Origin: Mayamaea pseudoterrestris
Taxonomy: Eukaryota; Bacillariophyta; Bacillariophyceae; Sellaphorales; Sellaphoraceae
Length of the DNA stretch: 64,000 nucleotides
Assembly: GCA_027923505.1 (NCBI GenBank)
Contig: BROI01000006.1
Location: 62,001 to 126,000, forward strand
Direction of reading: 5' to 3'
Every line of letters starts with the position of its first letter. Position 1 is the stretch's first letter. The position numbers were made by a program, and so were the translations under genes. Under the pieces are notes generated by a model, which worked only from the letters and a program-made list of their open reading frames with translations, made no database searches and was not told where the DNA came from. Of the stretch, positions 43,041 to 54,934 are shown one piece after another.

Positions 43041-43691
43041 TTAAAACTCGTCATTCGCCAAATGCTCCGTCTCCTTGACTCTTTTGACAAACTCTTCCTT
43101 TTCCACACACCCCTTGCATTCAACACCACGATCCGCTAGAATCTGCTTGAGTTGCTTGACTCGAAGCTTTGAAATATCCTTGACTTCCATCTTTTCAGTC
43201 TTGACTGGATTCTTGACGGTGCAGATTTCCGGATTGCTCTTGTTGATGCGTTCACAAACCTTGAGTGAAGACATGCCTAAGCTAAATGGTTGTGCCACAT
43301 CGCGCTTGATTGGGTCAATGTAGTAGCAAATCTTCTTTTCCTTACTATTCAAAGTGTCTCTCGCGCAGTATGCTCCCAGTGCGGCTTCAATTTCTGGTTT
43401 CTTGTTCAAATGTTCCTTGGCAAGGGTTGCGCGCACGTCGTCCATGACCTTGACGCAAACTGCAATGATTAATTAGAAAAGAGGATAAGTCAAAACAAGA
43501 ATTTTCTTCATGGAACTCGGAAGCAGCTTCCCAACAATTGGTTTCTCGTCTATACGCTCCACATTGTCGTCTCCAATACATCGGCCAATAGGACGGCAAG
43601 ACGAGATAAGGCAGCACGCACCTTCGCATTCTCCGGCGGCTGCAATGCCAATCCAAACTAAAATCAATGCTAATGATCTTAAAGGTACCAT
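43041..43691 (-). CDS. MANF/ARMET-like ER-secreted protein (copy B)
   Basis: Exons 43,691-43,622 and 43,459-43,041 with a 162-base intron; about 162 residues. Over the 405 bases matching 3,371-3,775 there are five base differences by eye, all silent, so the 134-residue exon-2 product is identical. The intron, by contrast, has many substitutions and indels. All eight MANF-type cysteines and the ANDEF tail are kept. Such strict conservation suggests a dosage-insensitive but sequence-critical ER function, or partial gene conversion. Confidence 0.85.
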
Positions 43692-43922
43692 GTTATCTGT
43701 CTATAATATGTTTGTTATGCAGCGCTGATGTTTGGGAAAGAGGGTCTGGCTTGTCGAGTCTGTGACAATCGCTTGGTCGGTCGGCCATGCTGAAACGACG
43801 AGGCGCGACACGTGGAATGACCATGCGTCAGGAGAAAAGGTTAAGGCTACCGGTACTTTCATTCGTGGTGTGACTTCTGCTACCCGCACATGCCGTGCAA
43901 GTAGGCGCTTTTGGCGACGGCA

Positions 43923-43957
43923 CTAATGGATGGACTAATGGATGGACTAATGGATAG
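43923..43957. repeat. 12-base tandem repeat, copy B only
   Basis: The unit CTAATGGATGGA occurs almost three times in a row in the spacer between the ankyrin and MANF-like genes. Copy A has no equivalent at 4,210-4,250, so the repeat arose or was lost after duplication. Confidence 0.8.
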
Positions 43958-43991
43958 AATATACTCTGAGTAGCACTCCTACAACCATCAT

Positions 43992-45593
43992 TTACCACTT
44001 TAGTTCCATACGCATCCAAGATGCCGTGGGTTCATCTCCTCCTACACTAATCCAAATATCGCTTGGGCAATGACCACCTACATCCGGCATGCCTCCCATT
44101 GCCTTTTCTCCCTCCGACAGGCCTGCTCCGCCAGTTTCCATCGGCTGAGCTAGCCACTCCAACATGATTCTATTCTTGCGCTGCGCCGCCTTGTGCACTG
44201 CCGAATGCCCTTGCTTCTGCTGCTCCACAAATGACACGTTGAGCGACTGCAGCCAGCAACAAAACTCGCGATACGTGTCAACGTTTGTTTCGGCCGTCGT
44301 TGGCATCATGGCAAGCCAGTGCGCACAATGACATCCCCATTCGTTGCGAGCAAACGTCTCGGCACCATGCTCCACCAGCACTCGAGCCGCCTCCAAGTGA
44401 CCACCAAAGCAGGCCAAATGTAGCGGTGTCGTGCCGTCACCTGATCGTACGTCAATGTTATATAATTTCTGCTCGAGCAAGTACTTTATGCAATTGACGT
44501 GTCCATTGCGCGCCGCGTAGTGCAACGAAGTCTTTCCGTCGCGTCGCCTTAGCTTTTTATTGGTATTCATGGTGGGCGTCATGAGTGGCGGCGTCGTCGT
44601 TGTGCTACTGTCAACGCCATTTGAACCAGTTGGAAGCGAGTCATTGCCAGACGAATTACTAGCGCAATACGTTTGTGTCAGTTGGCTCAAATATGCGAGG
44701 CAGTCCAAATGTCCGCCACCAGCCGCCCAGTGCTCCGCCACGGATCCGTGACGATCCCTCGTCAGCAGCAGCTTGGTCACGCCGTCGTTGCCCGCACGTT
44801 GTTGAGCTTGGTCCACCATTCGTTGCAAGCCATTCAAGTCGCCGTTCGATGCAAGCTGCAAGAACTCTGGCAAACTCGTGCGATACGATTGGACCATGTG
44901 ACCCGATCTATTCACTCCTGGTCCAAGAATGGTCACTGTTTCCGTTGTTGCATCGGCACCATGGTGGGTCACGTTGGCAACACTTTTGGCACGCTCCTCC
45001 GTCTCTTGGACAATCTTTAGTACTTGAGCGTCCCAGTCGTTTATGTCTTGCTGGGTCGGCGTGGTCACTGAAGGAACATTGCGTAGAGAAGCGTTAATGC
45101 AAGCATCATTGTTCCTCCGTTGTCGCTTCGTCTTGACTGAGTTGATATGTTTTTGCTCGTCAGTCACAGGTTCCTTCTGCTGCAACGTCTCCACTTGGTT
45201 AGTAGTTTCATTCTTTGGCTCTGATTCTTTCATTCCAGCCTTCTGATGCGGATTGTTTCTGCTGTTTTTGTTGCTGCTAATCATTCTATGATCCTTCTGC
45301 TTCCATGGCGCATGCACGGCGTGCAAGTGAGCGGCAATGCCTCGTCCCAAGGCGAAGCGCTTCGGCTGCTGCTTCCTCTTGCAGTTACTCGCTATCTCAC
45401 AGAGAGGACAAGTCGTCCATCCGCTTGTGGATCCTCGGCCAGTCTTGGCGGCAAGCAATGGTGTCGTTGCTGTCGAGGAAGTGGACGAAGTTGCGACGGA
45501 TGGCATTGACGTCGCCGCCGCATTCGACACTGCCAAACGAGAAATGGCATCCGCCTTTCGCTTACAAGAGACGTCAAGTTCATCTCTTGACAT
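43992..45593 (-). CDS. Zinc-finger and ankyrin-repeat protein (copy B)
   Basis: A single exon of 533 residues starting MSRDELDVSCKRKADAIS, 20 residues longer than copy A through Ser/Thr additions near residue 35 and a short insert in the linker near 140. The CPLC ... HLHAVH finger and the ankyrin repeats (HWAAGGGHLDCLAYLSQL, SLHYAARNGHVNCIKYLLEQ, PLHLACFGGHLEAARVLVEH) are all present, so it should fold as copy A does. The linker is the most diverged part. It diverges from the prolyl 4-hydroxylase start across 216 bases. Confidence 0.8.
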   Translation of the reverse strand: MSRDELDVSCKRKADAISRLAVSNAAATSMPSVATSSTSSTATTPLLAAKTGRGSTSGWTTCPLCEIASNCKRKQQPKRFALGRGIAAHLHAVHAPWKQKDHRMISSNKNSRNNPHQKAGMKESEPKNETTNQVETLQQKEPVTDEQKHINSVKTKRQRRNNDACINASLRNVPSVTTPTQQDINDWDAQVLKIVQETEERAKSVANVTHHGADATTETVTILGPGVNRSGHMVQSYRTSLPEFLQLASNGDLNGLQRMVDQAQQRAGNDGVTKLLLTRDRHGSVAEHWAAGGGHLDCLAYLSQLTQTYCASNSSGNDSLPTGSNGVDSSTTTTPPLMTPTMNTNKKLRRRDGKTSLHYAARNGHVNCIKYLLEQKLYNIDVRSGDGTTPLHLACFGGHLEAARVLVEHGAETFARNEWGCHCAHWLAMMPTTAETNVDTYREFCCWLQSLNVSFVEQQKQGHSAVHKAAQRKNRIMLEWLAQPMETGGAGLSEGEKAMGGMPDVGGHCPSDIWISVGGDEPTASWMRMELKW

Positions 45594-45809
45594 TTTCAGG
45601 TTAGTGTTTTCTGTTGTCTGATGAACAGTGAAGCGTTACGAGTAGTCAATTTGTCTCATGAGATCGCGGTCGAATGCAAAAGGAACGACTTTGCCATTAA
45701 CGATGCGACATCCGTTTCTCTCGGCCATTCGAGAATTTGGGACGACGACAATGGAGAAGTAAAGTAATGTGACTGGCACCACGCAAGCGATCGACTCGAC
45801 TTGACTAGG

Positions 45810-47335
45810 ATGAATCGCATACTAGTCGCTGCGGTCACGATAACGTCAGTAGCACTGGTAGAATCAACCAAGATTTTGGAGTTTCGCCCCGACGGATCGT
45901 TCCACAGTCTCGAAAACAAACGAAGAAACGCCATCGATTGCCGCGATCAGCATGAACTATGCTCCTTCTGGGCCGAAGCGGGCGAATGCACGTCCAATGC
46001 TGATTTCATGGAGACTGGCTGTCCGAAGAGTTGCGACACTTGTGAAGTGGCAGCAGCAGCACAATCGCATCATGCATTACACGACCATGAGCTCGTTGAC
46101 GTGAAAATCACTCCGGAACAAGCAACGCAGCTACTGGAGCAATCGCTCGACTTTGGTGTGCGCCAGTCTGCCGTTGGAAACGACGCCAAGGGAACCCTCT
46201 TGAGAATACAAAAAACGATTGACTACATGAAGGACGAAAAGACGCTGGCTCTTCCCTTTGATATATTAGACAACTGTTTGAACGGTCATGAACTATGCAG
46301 CTTTTGGGGTTATTCGGGTGAATGCGAAACAAACAAAGTGTTTATGAACTTGAACTGCGCTCCCACGTGCTTTGCCTGCAACTTGGTGGACATGGAGGAG
46401 GAGCGATGCCCGTTGGTGCATGACGCGGAACCTGCGCTGCGGCCCGGTGATTTGAATCAGGTACAGTATCATTTTGGTTTGTATTTTGACAATACCGTTG
46501 TGCCCAACGTCATTATTCATATCATTTACTACTTGTCTTTCATAAACTCTAGATGTTTGCGAGAATCGTCGACATGGCACCTAGTGACTGGGAGCTTGAC
46601 GAATCGGCGCACTCAACAGACGAAAGCCTTGCGAAAATGTCGGTCCAAGTCCTTTCATCACCAGGCGATGCCATGTCGGATGATGAAATATCTATCGACT
46701 TTGACAAGTCGGCTCCCCCTTGGATCCTTGTTTTGACCAACCTGCTTTCGGACGACGAATGCGATGCCTTGCTTGAGCTTGGTGACAAGTATGAGTTCGT
46801 TCGCTCATTGGACTTGGGCCCGCAGCGCTTCGACGGCAGTTTCGAGCATGTCTCGAGTGACCGCTTGACGACGTATGAATCGTGGTGCTCGGAGCGCTTG
46901 GGCTGCCGCAGCGAAGACGTTGCTTCTCGTGTTCATGAGCGAATCGCTGCCATGTTGGACGTTGCAGCAGAAAATAGCGAGAACCTTCAAGTCATACGGA
47001 TGCAGGAGGGGCAGTTTCATCGAACACATCACGACTTTCAAGCTCATCAAACTGATCTTCAGTGCGGACCTAGAATACTGAGTCTGCATATATTCCTCAA
47101 CGACGCTGACGATGGAGGAGGAGGAGGTGTCGAGTTTCCGTTTCTTGATCTGACCGTGAAACCCAGAAAAGGACAAGCACTGCTCTGGCCAAACGTTTTG
47201 AATTCGAATCCAATGCTGAAGGACGAACGGCTGTTTCATCAGCTGCTGGAAGTGGGCGAGGGAGTCCAATATGCCGCGAAGGCGCATTTGCACCTCTACG
47301 ACTTCCTCACTCCGCATACCAATAATTGCTTCTAG
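45810..47335 (+). CDS. Prolyl 4-hydroxylase-like dioxygenase with two ShKT domains (copy B)
   Basis: Exons 45,810-46,460 and 46,553-47,335 flank a 92-base intron in the same place as copy A but with little sequence similarity; about 477 residues. Signal peptide MNRILVAAVTITSVALVES, two ShKT-like domains and the 2-oxoglutarate dioxygenase core (HRTHHDF, AAKAHLHLYDF) are all intact. Changes cluster between the ShKT domains. Expected to act in the secretory pathway on proline residues, as inferred from family. Confidence 0.85.
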
Positions 47336-47542
47336 ACACCTTTTTGACTTTGTACATGACTTGCAGACATATCATGCTGTCTATCCCTTGCAGGCAACTC
47401 TACAATTGTGAGACTACCAAGCTATCATTTCTCAAGACTGTCGTACCGGTACCGACTGCGACATCTCGTCGAGATCGCGTCCAACCAACACAATGAAGCG
47501 AAGCGATCTCGACATTAGTCATTGGCTTGCTACACTTTCGCC

Positions 47543-49786
47543 ATGTCGAATAGAGATAGCACCAAGAATAACAATAGATTCAAGCGTCAAAGAGAAGAGG
47601 CAAAAAGCCTTCCAGCCTTTTGGGACGCGTCATCCACCGTTTCAGCAGGCACCTTTGCGGCTCGTCGCCTGCCGGAAGTCAAATCCATTTACAGACATGC
47701 TGTAGAAAAAGATGCTGACATCAATGTAAATACAGCCAAAACTTGTACCATGGCTCATTTGATTGAAACCAACACGGCAAGTGGAGGACGCAAGACTTCG
47801 TCGCGGCATTTGCGCCGACGCGCCACGAGTCACACCGGGCGCAAGAAGCATCGCTACCCAAAAGGAAACGGGAGCAATCAGCAGCAGCAACAAGTCAACG
47901 AGAATGAATTGGACAAGGATATACAATTCGATGAGAAACAACCATGCCGACGAAAGAGGCGCAAGCCGGCGCAAATGCAAAACGAACACATGCATTGGAC
48001 GGAACCGAATGCTGATGTGTCTTTGGCAGTAGACACGAGCTATACGTCAGCTAAATCAACAAGTACTATACGAAATTCTCCCGTACGTTGGATACCAACC
48101 CACGTTTGGCACGCGGAGCGCTTTCGAATGCAAACACTTTGGAACTGGAAGGTTCCCATCATGCATTCGCAGCGAGGAGCGGGGGCAGCCATTCGATTGC
48201 TCGTCAAAGATTCCAAGACGCTTCTTCAGGACGTCACATGGACGAGTCAAGCAGTATGCTTGCGTGTCAAAATGGAACAAGTAGATGCATTCAAAACGTT
48301 GCTGCAGCACATCATGCCAGGCTTTATACAAAGCTGCAGCATGGGAGAGCAAGGCCCGTCACTTGAAGCGGCAGGGAATGCAGCTGCCAACACAGAGTGT
48401 ACACTCTTTGACGGCATGCTACATGAACCAGACCAGTTTCCGCGCGGCGCCATTGGACCAGTCCGCTGCGTGACAAGTCGCAAGCAGCCGCTGTTGCAAT
48501 TCGAACGAAGCGGCGCCGAACATGGAGACGCTGATAATGATGGAGCATCGAACGACTACTTTTGCTACTTTTGGACGCACCCTTCCATTCAATTGAAACT
48601 ATACAAGATCTTGTCGTTGCTAGTCAAAAGTCTGCCGCGCGACAGCTACAAGGGTCTGTACCAGTCGTCGTCATGCTTGGATGGCTGCGGCATGGCGTGT
48701 CTGCGCTTGCGAGGACGTTTCCTGGCCGATTGCATCAAGTTGGCACTAGAGGCATTGACGAAACATATGGATGCATACGAGACTGTTATTGACACTGCCG
48801 TTGCTCGTGCGACTGACGGAGAAGTCATGAAACTGCCGCTACGTACGCATGGTGTATTTACCAGCACTTGTCTCGTCTTGCTGCCATGCGCCACATCGCT
48901 GTCAGCAGCAACTGCGGAGGCCATTGACTCGATTGATGTATTATGTGACGCATCGCTCGCCAAGCAATTGTTTCTGGCGCTTGTCATGCACGGCGGGGCT
49001 TGCCCTATTGGTATGGTGGAGGAAGCAAGCTTGCTGCTGGAGGTGCCGTCACCTCCAGTTCCAGTCTTTCCAAGGGACTATCCCGATACGCTGGAGGGTG
49101 AAACGTATTGGAAAGGATTGGCCGATGACTGGGGATACGTTCGTCGACACTTGGAGGGCGGAACAGGACGAATACGTCCTAATGGTGGACCGCAAATGAA
49201 TGAACGAAATTGGACTGACCTTGTCGACGACAAGGACCAACAAGTCGTAGCCATTCGAGGTGCCTTTGGAAATGTTCTGTGGAACGCGCTGCAGTCAGCT
49301 GGTAATATACCAGCGAGCGTTTCGAGTGAGACACAGCCTTGTAGAAAGCGAAGGCCCACGAGGCAGCCGTGGGAACTTGGCCGGGCTCCGCTGCCCACCA
49401 TGGAAGCTGCAAAGGCGCATGCACAACTCTGCGCCACTCTCATTCAGTCACTTACTCTTCCCGCAATAATCATGTGTCACTTGACAATTCTTGGCAAGGG
49501 CACCATTGTATCAGGTACAAAAGTCCGATCAGCTGGCAAGCGGGAAGACAAGTTACTGCTTGGTTTTGTGACAGCATGTTCATTTTCACCTTCACGAGGC
49601 GCCACTCACGGACTTGTCATTTGCGGCGCGGCAAGATGGCTGGAAGCTGTTTCGTTGGCAAGAGAAGACAGCGCGTTGTTGCTTGGTAAATCAACGGCTG
49701 GACAGAATGTGTTGTGTCTTGGAGTTTTGGCTGGTGGCTGCAGCAAGGTTGACCCAGCGTTTGGAAGTCTATCCCTATTTCTATAG
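47543..49786 (+). CDS. POP1: Ribonuclease P/MRP protein subunit POP1 (copy B)
   Basis: 747 residues from MSNRDSTKNNNRFKRQREE, the same length as copy A. An in-frame ATG seven codons upstream at 47,522 is not shared with copy A. All POP1 blocks are kept (FWDASSTVSAGTFAARRLPE, IPTHVWHAERFRM, GETYWKGLADDWGYVRRHL). The linker after the basic region and the segment around residues 275-300 differ most. Two intact copies of a normally single-copy essential subunit is notable and argues that the duplication covers functional DNA or represents two haplotypes. Confidence 0.9.
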   Translation: MSNRDSTKNNNRFKRQREEAKSLPAFWDASSTVSAGTFAARRLPEVKSIYRHAVEKDADINVNTAKTCTMAHLIETNTASGGRKTSSRHLRRRATSHTGRKKHRYPKGNGSNQQQQQVNENELDKDIQFDEKQPCRRKRRKPAQMQNEHMHWTEPNADVSLAVDTSYTSAKSTSTIRNSPVRWIPTHVWHAERFRMQTLWNWKVPIMHSQRGAGAAIRLLVKDSKTLLQDVTWTSQAVCLRVKMEQVDAFKTLLQHIMPGFIQSCSMGEQGPSLEAAGNAAANTECTLFDGMLHEPDQFPRGAIGPVRCVTSRKQPLLQFERSGAEHGDADNDGASNDYFCYFWTHPSIQLKLYKILSLLVKSLPRDSYKGLYQSSSCLDGCGMACLRLRGRFLADCIKLALEALTKHMDAYETVIDTAVARATDGEVMKLPLRTHGVFTSTCLVLLPCATSLSAATAEAIDSIDVLCDASLAKQLFLALVMHGGACPIGMVEEASLLLEVPSPPVPVFPRDYPDTLEGETYWKGLADDWGYVRRHLEGGTGRIRPNGGPQMNERNWTDLVDDKDQQVVAIRGAFGNVLWNALQSAGNIPASVSSETQPCRKRRPTRQPWELGRAPLPTMEAAKAHAQLCATLIQSLTLPAIIMCHLTILGKGTIVSGTKVRSAGKREDKLLLGFVTACSFSPSRGATHGLVICGAARWLEAVSLAREDSALLLGKSTAGQNVLCLGVLAGGCSKVDPAFGSLSLFL

Positions 49787-49858
49787 TACGGGTTGATCTA
49801 CATCCTGTAAAACGATTTGAGTTTAATGAGTATATATATAACTTACTAACGGTAATCA

Positions 49859-51648
49859 TTAGTGATGATGATGCTCTGCCTGGGCGGAAGTCACATTGGG
49901 CCATCGAGCACTCTCATCAACACTGCCATCATCAGCTCCCTCGAACTCGCGCGACAAAAACTTTAAACCAAGCTTTCGCGAGACCAGCTGCGCCAAGACA
50001 CAAACAAGACCAATAATGGCTAAATTCGCAGGATCCACCACCCATAAACCAAGAGTCGCAGTAAAAGCAAGCAAACCAGCGCGAAGTGAAAGAAGTAACA
50101 CTCCACGAACGTTAACGTGTTTCGATTTGCGACATACACACCGACCCTTACTCTTGCCCAAACCAATATGAGCAAGAATCATTGTATCCAAGCAAAAGAA
50201 TATTACTGCCAATGACCCTGCGAAGAGGTTCGCATTCTGTTGACGGCGAACGTCAGGATCTCCAACCAAGACTGTTTCCGACAAACGTCGCGTTTCTTCG
50301 GTGGATTGATGCAGTTCGTCCAGCAAAAACGTTGTAAACGTGGCGCCAAAGGATACCAGCGCAAAGGAATATATAATGTGCAGATTGGACCACAAAATGC
50401 CTGCATCCTTGGATCGTCGAAGCGCATGGTCATTGACCGCGTCTCGCGGCAAAGACATGAAGTGCAGGTACTGCAGCAACACCACCATCAATAGCCCGCA
50501 GTAAAAGATGCGGTAGAACCAGCTTGACTGATCGCTCACGTATACAATGAGAATGCTGAAAATGGACTCGCCAAGCATGAGCATGACCCATTCGCCGTTG
50601 CGATGCACCGTAAACCCAACGTTGAGTGGAATGGTTCTGATAAAAATAGGGGAGATAACATTGACGAGTAAGAAAGCAATTCAAGAAGCAGCGTTAACAT
50701 CTCAAGACGACATTTGAATACATACAATTCCTTGTGACGATCACCAGATGGAAAGAAGAAGAGAATATGAATATTCTGCACAATGTGCTGCGCCAGAAAC
50801 CCACAGAGCACCAGAATGATGGAAAGGTCGTCCCTGATTGTGATTGCTTCCTCCACCAGCAGCCGATGGCTGCTGCTTGCTGTCAAGTCGACCATGTTCC
50901 ACGCCACAATCGCCGCGGCAAGGTAAAACACCAAGCCAATGCACGTGTTGCGCGAGGCGCTAATGGCCACATGTCGCATTTGCTTGACTTGCCCCACCCC
51001 AAAGACGTAAATCTCCAAATAGCGAGCCAAGTTCAACACCCGCTCCAAGACGAGCGCCAGACAAAATACGAACAATCGCCTTTGCCCAATCAGTTCATCA
51101 ATGGGTCGAATGTTCAACACGGCAGTCGCCACCATCAAAAAGAGCGACACCTGCGCCAAGCGATGAAAGACGTCGTCGCCTTGATAGACGAACCGACAAT
51201 CATACATTAGCTTCTCGTTCCAAACGTTCATTAGCGCGAAAAACGTCGCCATGGCGTACAAGAGTCCTCGGCCCGTTGGAGTGACATTTAAAATGTTACT
51301 GACATTGTAGGTTGCTCCGACGTAAAAGAGGTCGAAAAAGACGTCTCCCCAATCCACGCGCGGCAGTACTTGCGCGTCGTTCCACGTTTGTCGCTGCTGC
51401 GGTTTCGAGTACAGCAGCAGCAGGGATGGACGATAGGAAACGTCGTACGGGGCAGCGTCGAGACTGGCGCGCCGCATCATGGCGGCGTGGCGAGCGGCGG
51501 TCGCTGCAGGGTTGGTAGAATACTCTGGATCAGAGTCGTTTTGTTTTAATCCATCGCCTTCATAATCGCTAGCTTCCTGCTGCTTGATGACATAAACAGG
51601 ATCCGTATCTGTCACGTCAGAAGAATCTTGATGGTGCTCCTCCGCCAT
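49859..51648 (-). CDS. LtrA-family membrane protein (copy B)
   Basis: Exons 51,648-50,726 and 50,636-49,859 flank an 89-base intron with the same strong GTATGT donor and phase; about 566 residues. The shortening relative to copy A is in the acidic N-terminal tail before ARHAAMMRRASLDAAPYD. The multi-helix LtrA core (RVDWGDVFFDLFYVGATY, LMLGESIFSILIVYV) and the His4 end are unchanged. Likely a membrane protein of unknown transport or sensing role. Confidence 0.8.
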
Positions 51649-52261
51649 GACTACCTCCTTTCAAAAGTAGAAACGTTCGGACCGCCGCAATGTACTGTAC
51701 TCGTAATTACTGTATATTGATACACGCAGGACACTCTATGCAACAGTTTAAAAGCTCTCTTGGATCATTGGCAGCCTTTACGTTCGTCCATGCCGCACCA
51801 AGGATACGCTTGACACGCCAGTTTCGAGTGCCATGGTCGAGGCGGGCAGACCTTTTCCAAATCATCGACCGTACATGAGTCACGCTCCGACGAATCAAAG
51901 CGCCGCTTCGTTCAAAGAGGTGCGTCAGCATCATGACGATCCGCATTTCGACTTATGCCTCTTCAATTTTCCCACATTCTACTTAAGCAGCATCATTGAA
52001 CCATGCCAAAATGCCAGCGTCGCCTGCGTCATTCGACTTATGGGGCAGCTGCAGACTGCGAGAGTGTGTGCGACGAGATCTTTCACACCTTCTCGTCGAC
52101 TCGAGCGGCACAACTCTTGCGAAAAGACTTTCCTTGCTGATCCTAACGCTGCAAGTGTAACTGCTGTCTGCAAGAGTCACGGGAGTTGTGTGTCAAGAGT
52201 CGTAGCCTTGTCATCGCGGCAAACGTAGTATTATACGAGCTTAACAAGCGCAACGAGCATC
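51649..52261. other. Divergent intergenic region (copy B)
   Basis: 613 bases between the LtrA-like and kinase starts, with the same conserved stretches as 11,985-12,566. No conserved coding frame is found. Confidence 0.5.
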
Positions 52262-54681
52262 ATGACCATGATGCAGCAGCAGCATCCTTCGGTGAGTGAA
52301 CGCAGCAGCAGCAGCGTCGGCGAAACTATATTGCATGCATGTAGCGTCTGGTACCATGTATGATGCATGCAGCGCCGGGCTGCTACAAGTCTCGAGCAGA
52401 AACTGCAGTCATTATGCTCGTTCCGCTGTATGGAACAATTATGTATTCAATCGCAACTCAGTGTCCGTTGAGTGTCTTGTTCTTCAAGCTTTCGCTGGCT
52501 CACCTCTACGTCTCTTTCATCTCATTCTTCCTCCGCCATAATATAATTCACTCATCATCAGTCAACGACGCCACTGGACTTTACCGTCTCCATTGTCGCC
52601 TGCGGACCTCTCTGCCACAACAACAACATGGTGTACGCGATTGGAGTCGTGCAACCCGTCCAGTCCTGGACCGTCCTGCGCAGCCACGACGATTTTTTGG
52701 CCCTGTCGCAGAGTTTGTGTGACAGACACGACGCTTGTCCCAGTGTAACGCAACTCGTGGCGGGGTGTAGTCATGGTAGTAGTGGAGGAAATACTCTTGG
52801 AGGTGGCAGCAACCATAACAACTCGATGATCATGACTCCGGAACACATTACACACATTCGCAACACGGTCCAGGAGTGGTTGACCAACATTTTACTGCAT
52901 GATCCGTTGTCACGGTCGCTCACATCGATGCGCGATTTTTTGACGCTGGGCGCCAACATTATATTTCCAATGTACGAGGGAGTCGTTTGGACGCAGTTTC
53001 CCAACATGGCGCCGCAAGGCAGTAGTCATTATCACGTGTCTAACGCGACGACGACTTGCACCACCAGCAATAACAGCAACAACAAGATCACATCAGCATG
53101 CGCCAGCGTCGACGACATGGAAATGGATATCATGTTCAGCAGCAACAACGGCGACGACGACGCGGCGCGTCACGGCGACATTGACGACGATTTACCGCAA
53201 GAAGACTACGTTTTCTGCAGCAGCGAGCGCTACAAGCCCACGGCGGAAGCCGTCACGGACGAGGATGAGCTCGACATGATGCAGGGTGACATTGAAATGG
53301 TCGAAGACATTGGCTCGCTGGCGCAAAGCATGGGCGCCTCGCATTTGGGACGATCGCTGCAGCTGCAGGCGGAAATGACCAATCGCAATAATAATAACGC
53401 GACTAATAATTGTTTACCACCACCAGCACCACCACGTCAAGGATTGAACATTCGTGGATCTCCCTTGCTGGATTCATCCACCAAGCAGGTTGCAGCTGGC
53501 GGCTTGGGCGGCGCCATGGCGCAGGCCGCCTCCAACGGCGCGTTCACGCGCAGCACCATGGAGTCGGCTGCCACGCTCGACTCGTTCAAAATGATTCGCG
53601 TCATTGGCAAGGGATCCTTCGGAAAGGTGTTTTTGGTGCGTGAGCACAAGACGAATACCATTTATGCGCTCAAGGTGCTGCGCAAGGACAATATCATTAA
53701 GCGCAACCAGGTGGAGCATACCAAGACGGAGCGAAGTGTGTTGGGTTACGTGCAGCATCCGTTTATTGTGGGAATGAACATGGCGTTTCAGTCCAAGGAC
53801 AAGTTGTACTTTGTCTTGGACTACTGCGCCGGTGGTGAATTGTTCTTTCACTTGGGCAAGGAGGGCAAGTTTCAGGAGGCGAGGACAAGGTTTTATGCGG
53901 CTGAAATCATTTTGGCGATTAGCTACGTTCACAGCCTTGACATTATATACCGCGATTTGAAGGTACGTGGAGCTGCAACAATGAATGATGAGTTGCACAA
54001 TTAGTCATTTGTTGGCTAAGTCTTGCTTCTATTCTGTTTTTGTGACAGCCGGAGAATGTTCTGCTTGATAGCCAGGGCCATATCCGCCTCACTGATTTCG
54101 GCTTGAGCAAGGAAGGTATCAGCAACAGCTCCAGCGGAGCCAACAGTTTTTGCGGCACACCCGAATACCTCGCTCCGGAGATTCTCAATCGGCAGGGCCA
54201 CGGACGAGCGGTCGATTGGTGGAGCCTCGGAGCGCTACTCTACGAAATGCTCACTGGACTACCTCCCTTCTACTGCCAAGATCGCGAGCGATTGTTTGAG
54301 AAGATTCGCAAGAGTGAGCTCACGTACCCGCTGGCCCTTTCGCGGCCATCCGTAAACCTACTGAAGGGTCTCCTCACAAAGGATCCCACCATTCGACTTG
54401 GAAGTGGGCCGACGGATGCAGATGAGATCAAGCCTCATGAGTTCTTCGCGCCCATTAACTGGGACAAGCTCATGAAGGGTGACATTACCCCACCCTGGGT
54501 TCCTAACATTCAAGGCAGCACCGATACCAGCCTATTTGACAAGGAGTTTACGCAAATGCCCGTCTTTTCGCCGCACTCCATGCAGCGAGTCCACGGCTTT
54601 GGAGCAACACCCAAGGAGAATCATTTTGAAGGCTTTACCTTTACTGATCGCATCCTACACGGCCAAGCTGGTGCCCATTGA
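52262..54681 (+). CDS. PX-domain AGC-type protein kinase (copy B)
   Basis: Exons 52,262-52,291 (MTMMQQQHPS), 52,562-53,962 and 54,049-54,681; about 687 residues. Exon 2 has no in-frame ATG before the PX-like domain, so the small first exon with its GTGAGT donor is needed to start the protein, which settles the gene model for both copies. The kinase domain (IGKGSFGKVFLVREHKTNT, YRDLK, DFGLSKEG, FCGTPEYLAPEIL) and the FEGFTF tail match copy A nearly completely, while the acidic Asn-rich linker carries indels. Probably a phosphoinositide-recruited signalling kinase, by analogy with SGK3. Confidence 0.85.
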
Positions 54682-54934
54682 GTCGCCAGCAGAGGCTGGA
54701 CAATTTAAGTGTTTTTATGCGTGCAAGGTCCTGCACGAAACTGTGACTGTAATTTACGAAATGAAACGGATGGAGCGATGCATGAATGAATGGATTCCCG
54801 TTTTCTACTTAATGCTCCAAGAGCTGGATGGAATATATTTGCTATGTGCCTCAATAGTTAAACTGCATGCGCTGCAATTATTTTCGTTAGACATTTTCAT
54901 TTGGATCGAACACGTTTTTACAGAATTCGATTGT

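Noticed and set aside
7804-49786. One of the POP1 copies as a pseudogene
   Set aside because: Both are 747 codons with all family blocks and no frame change.
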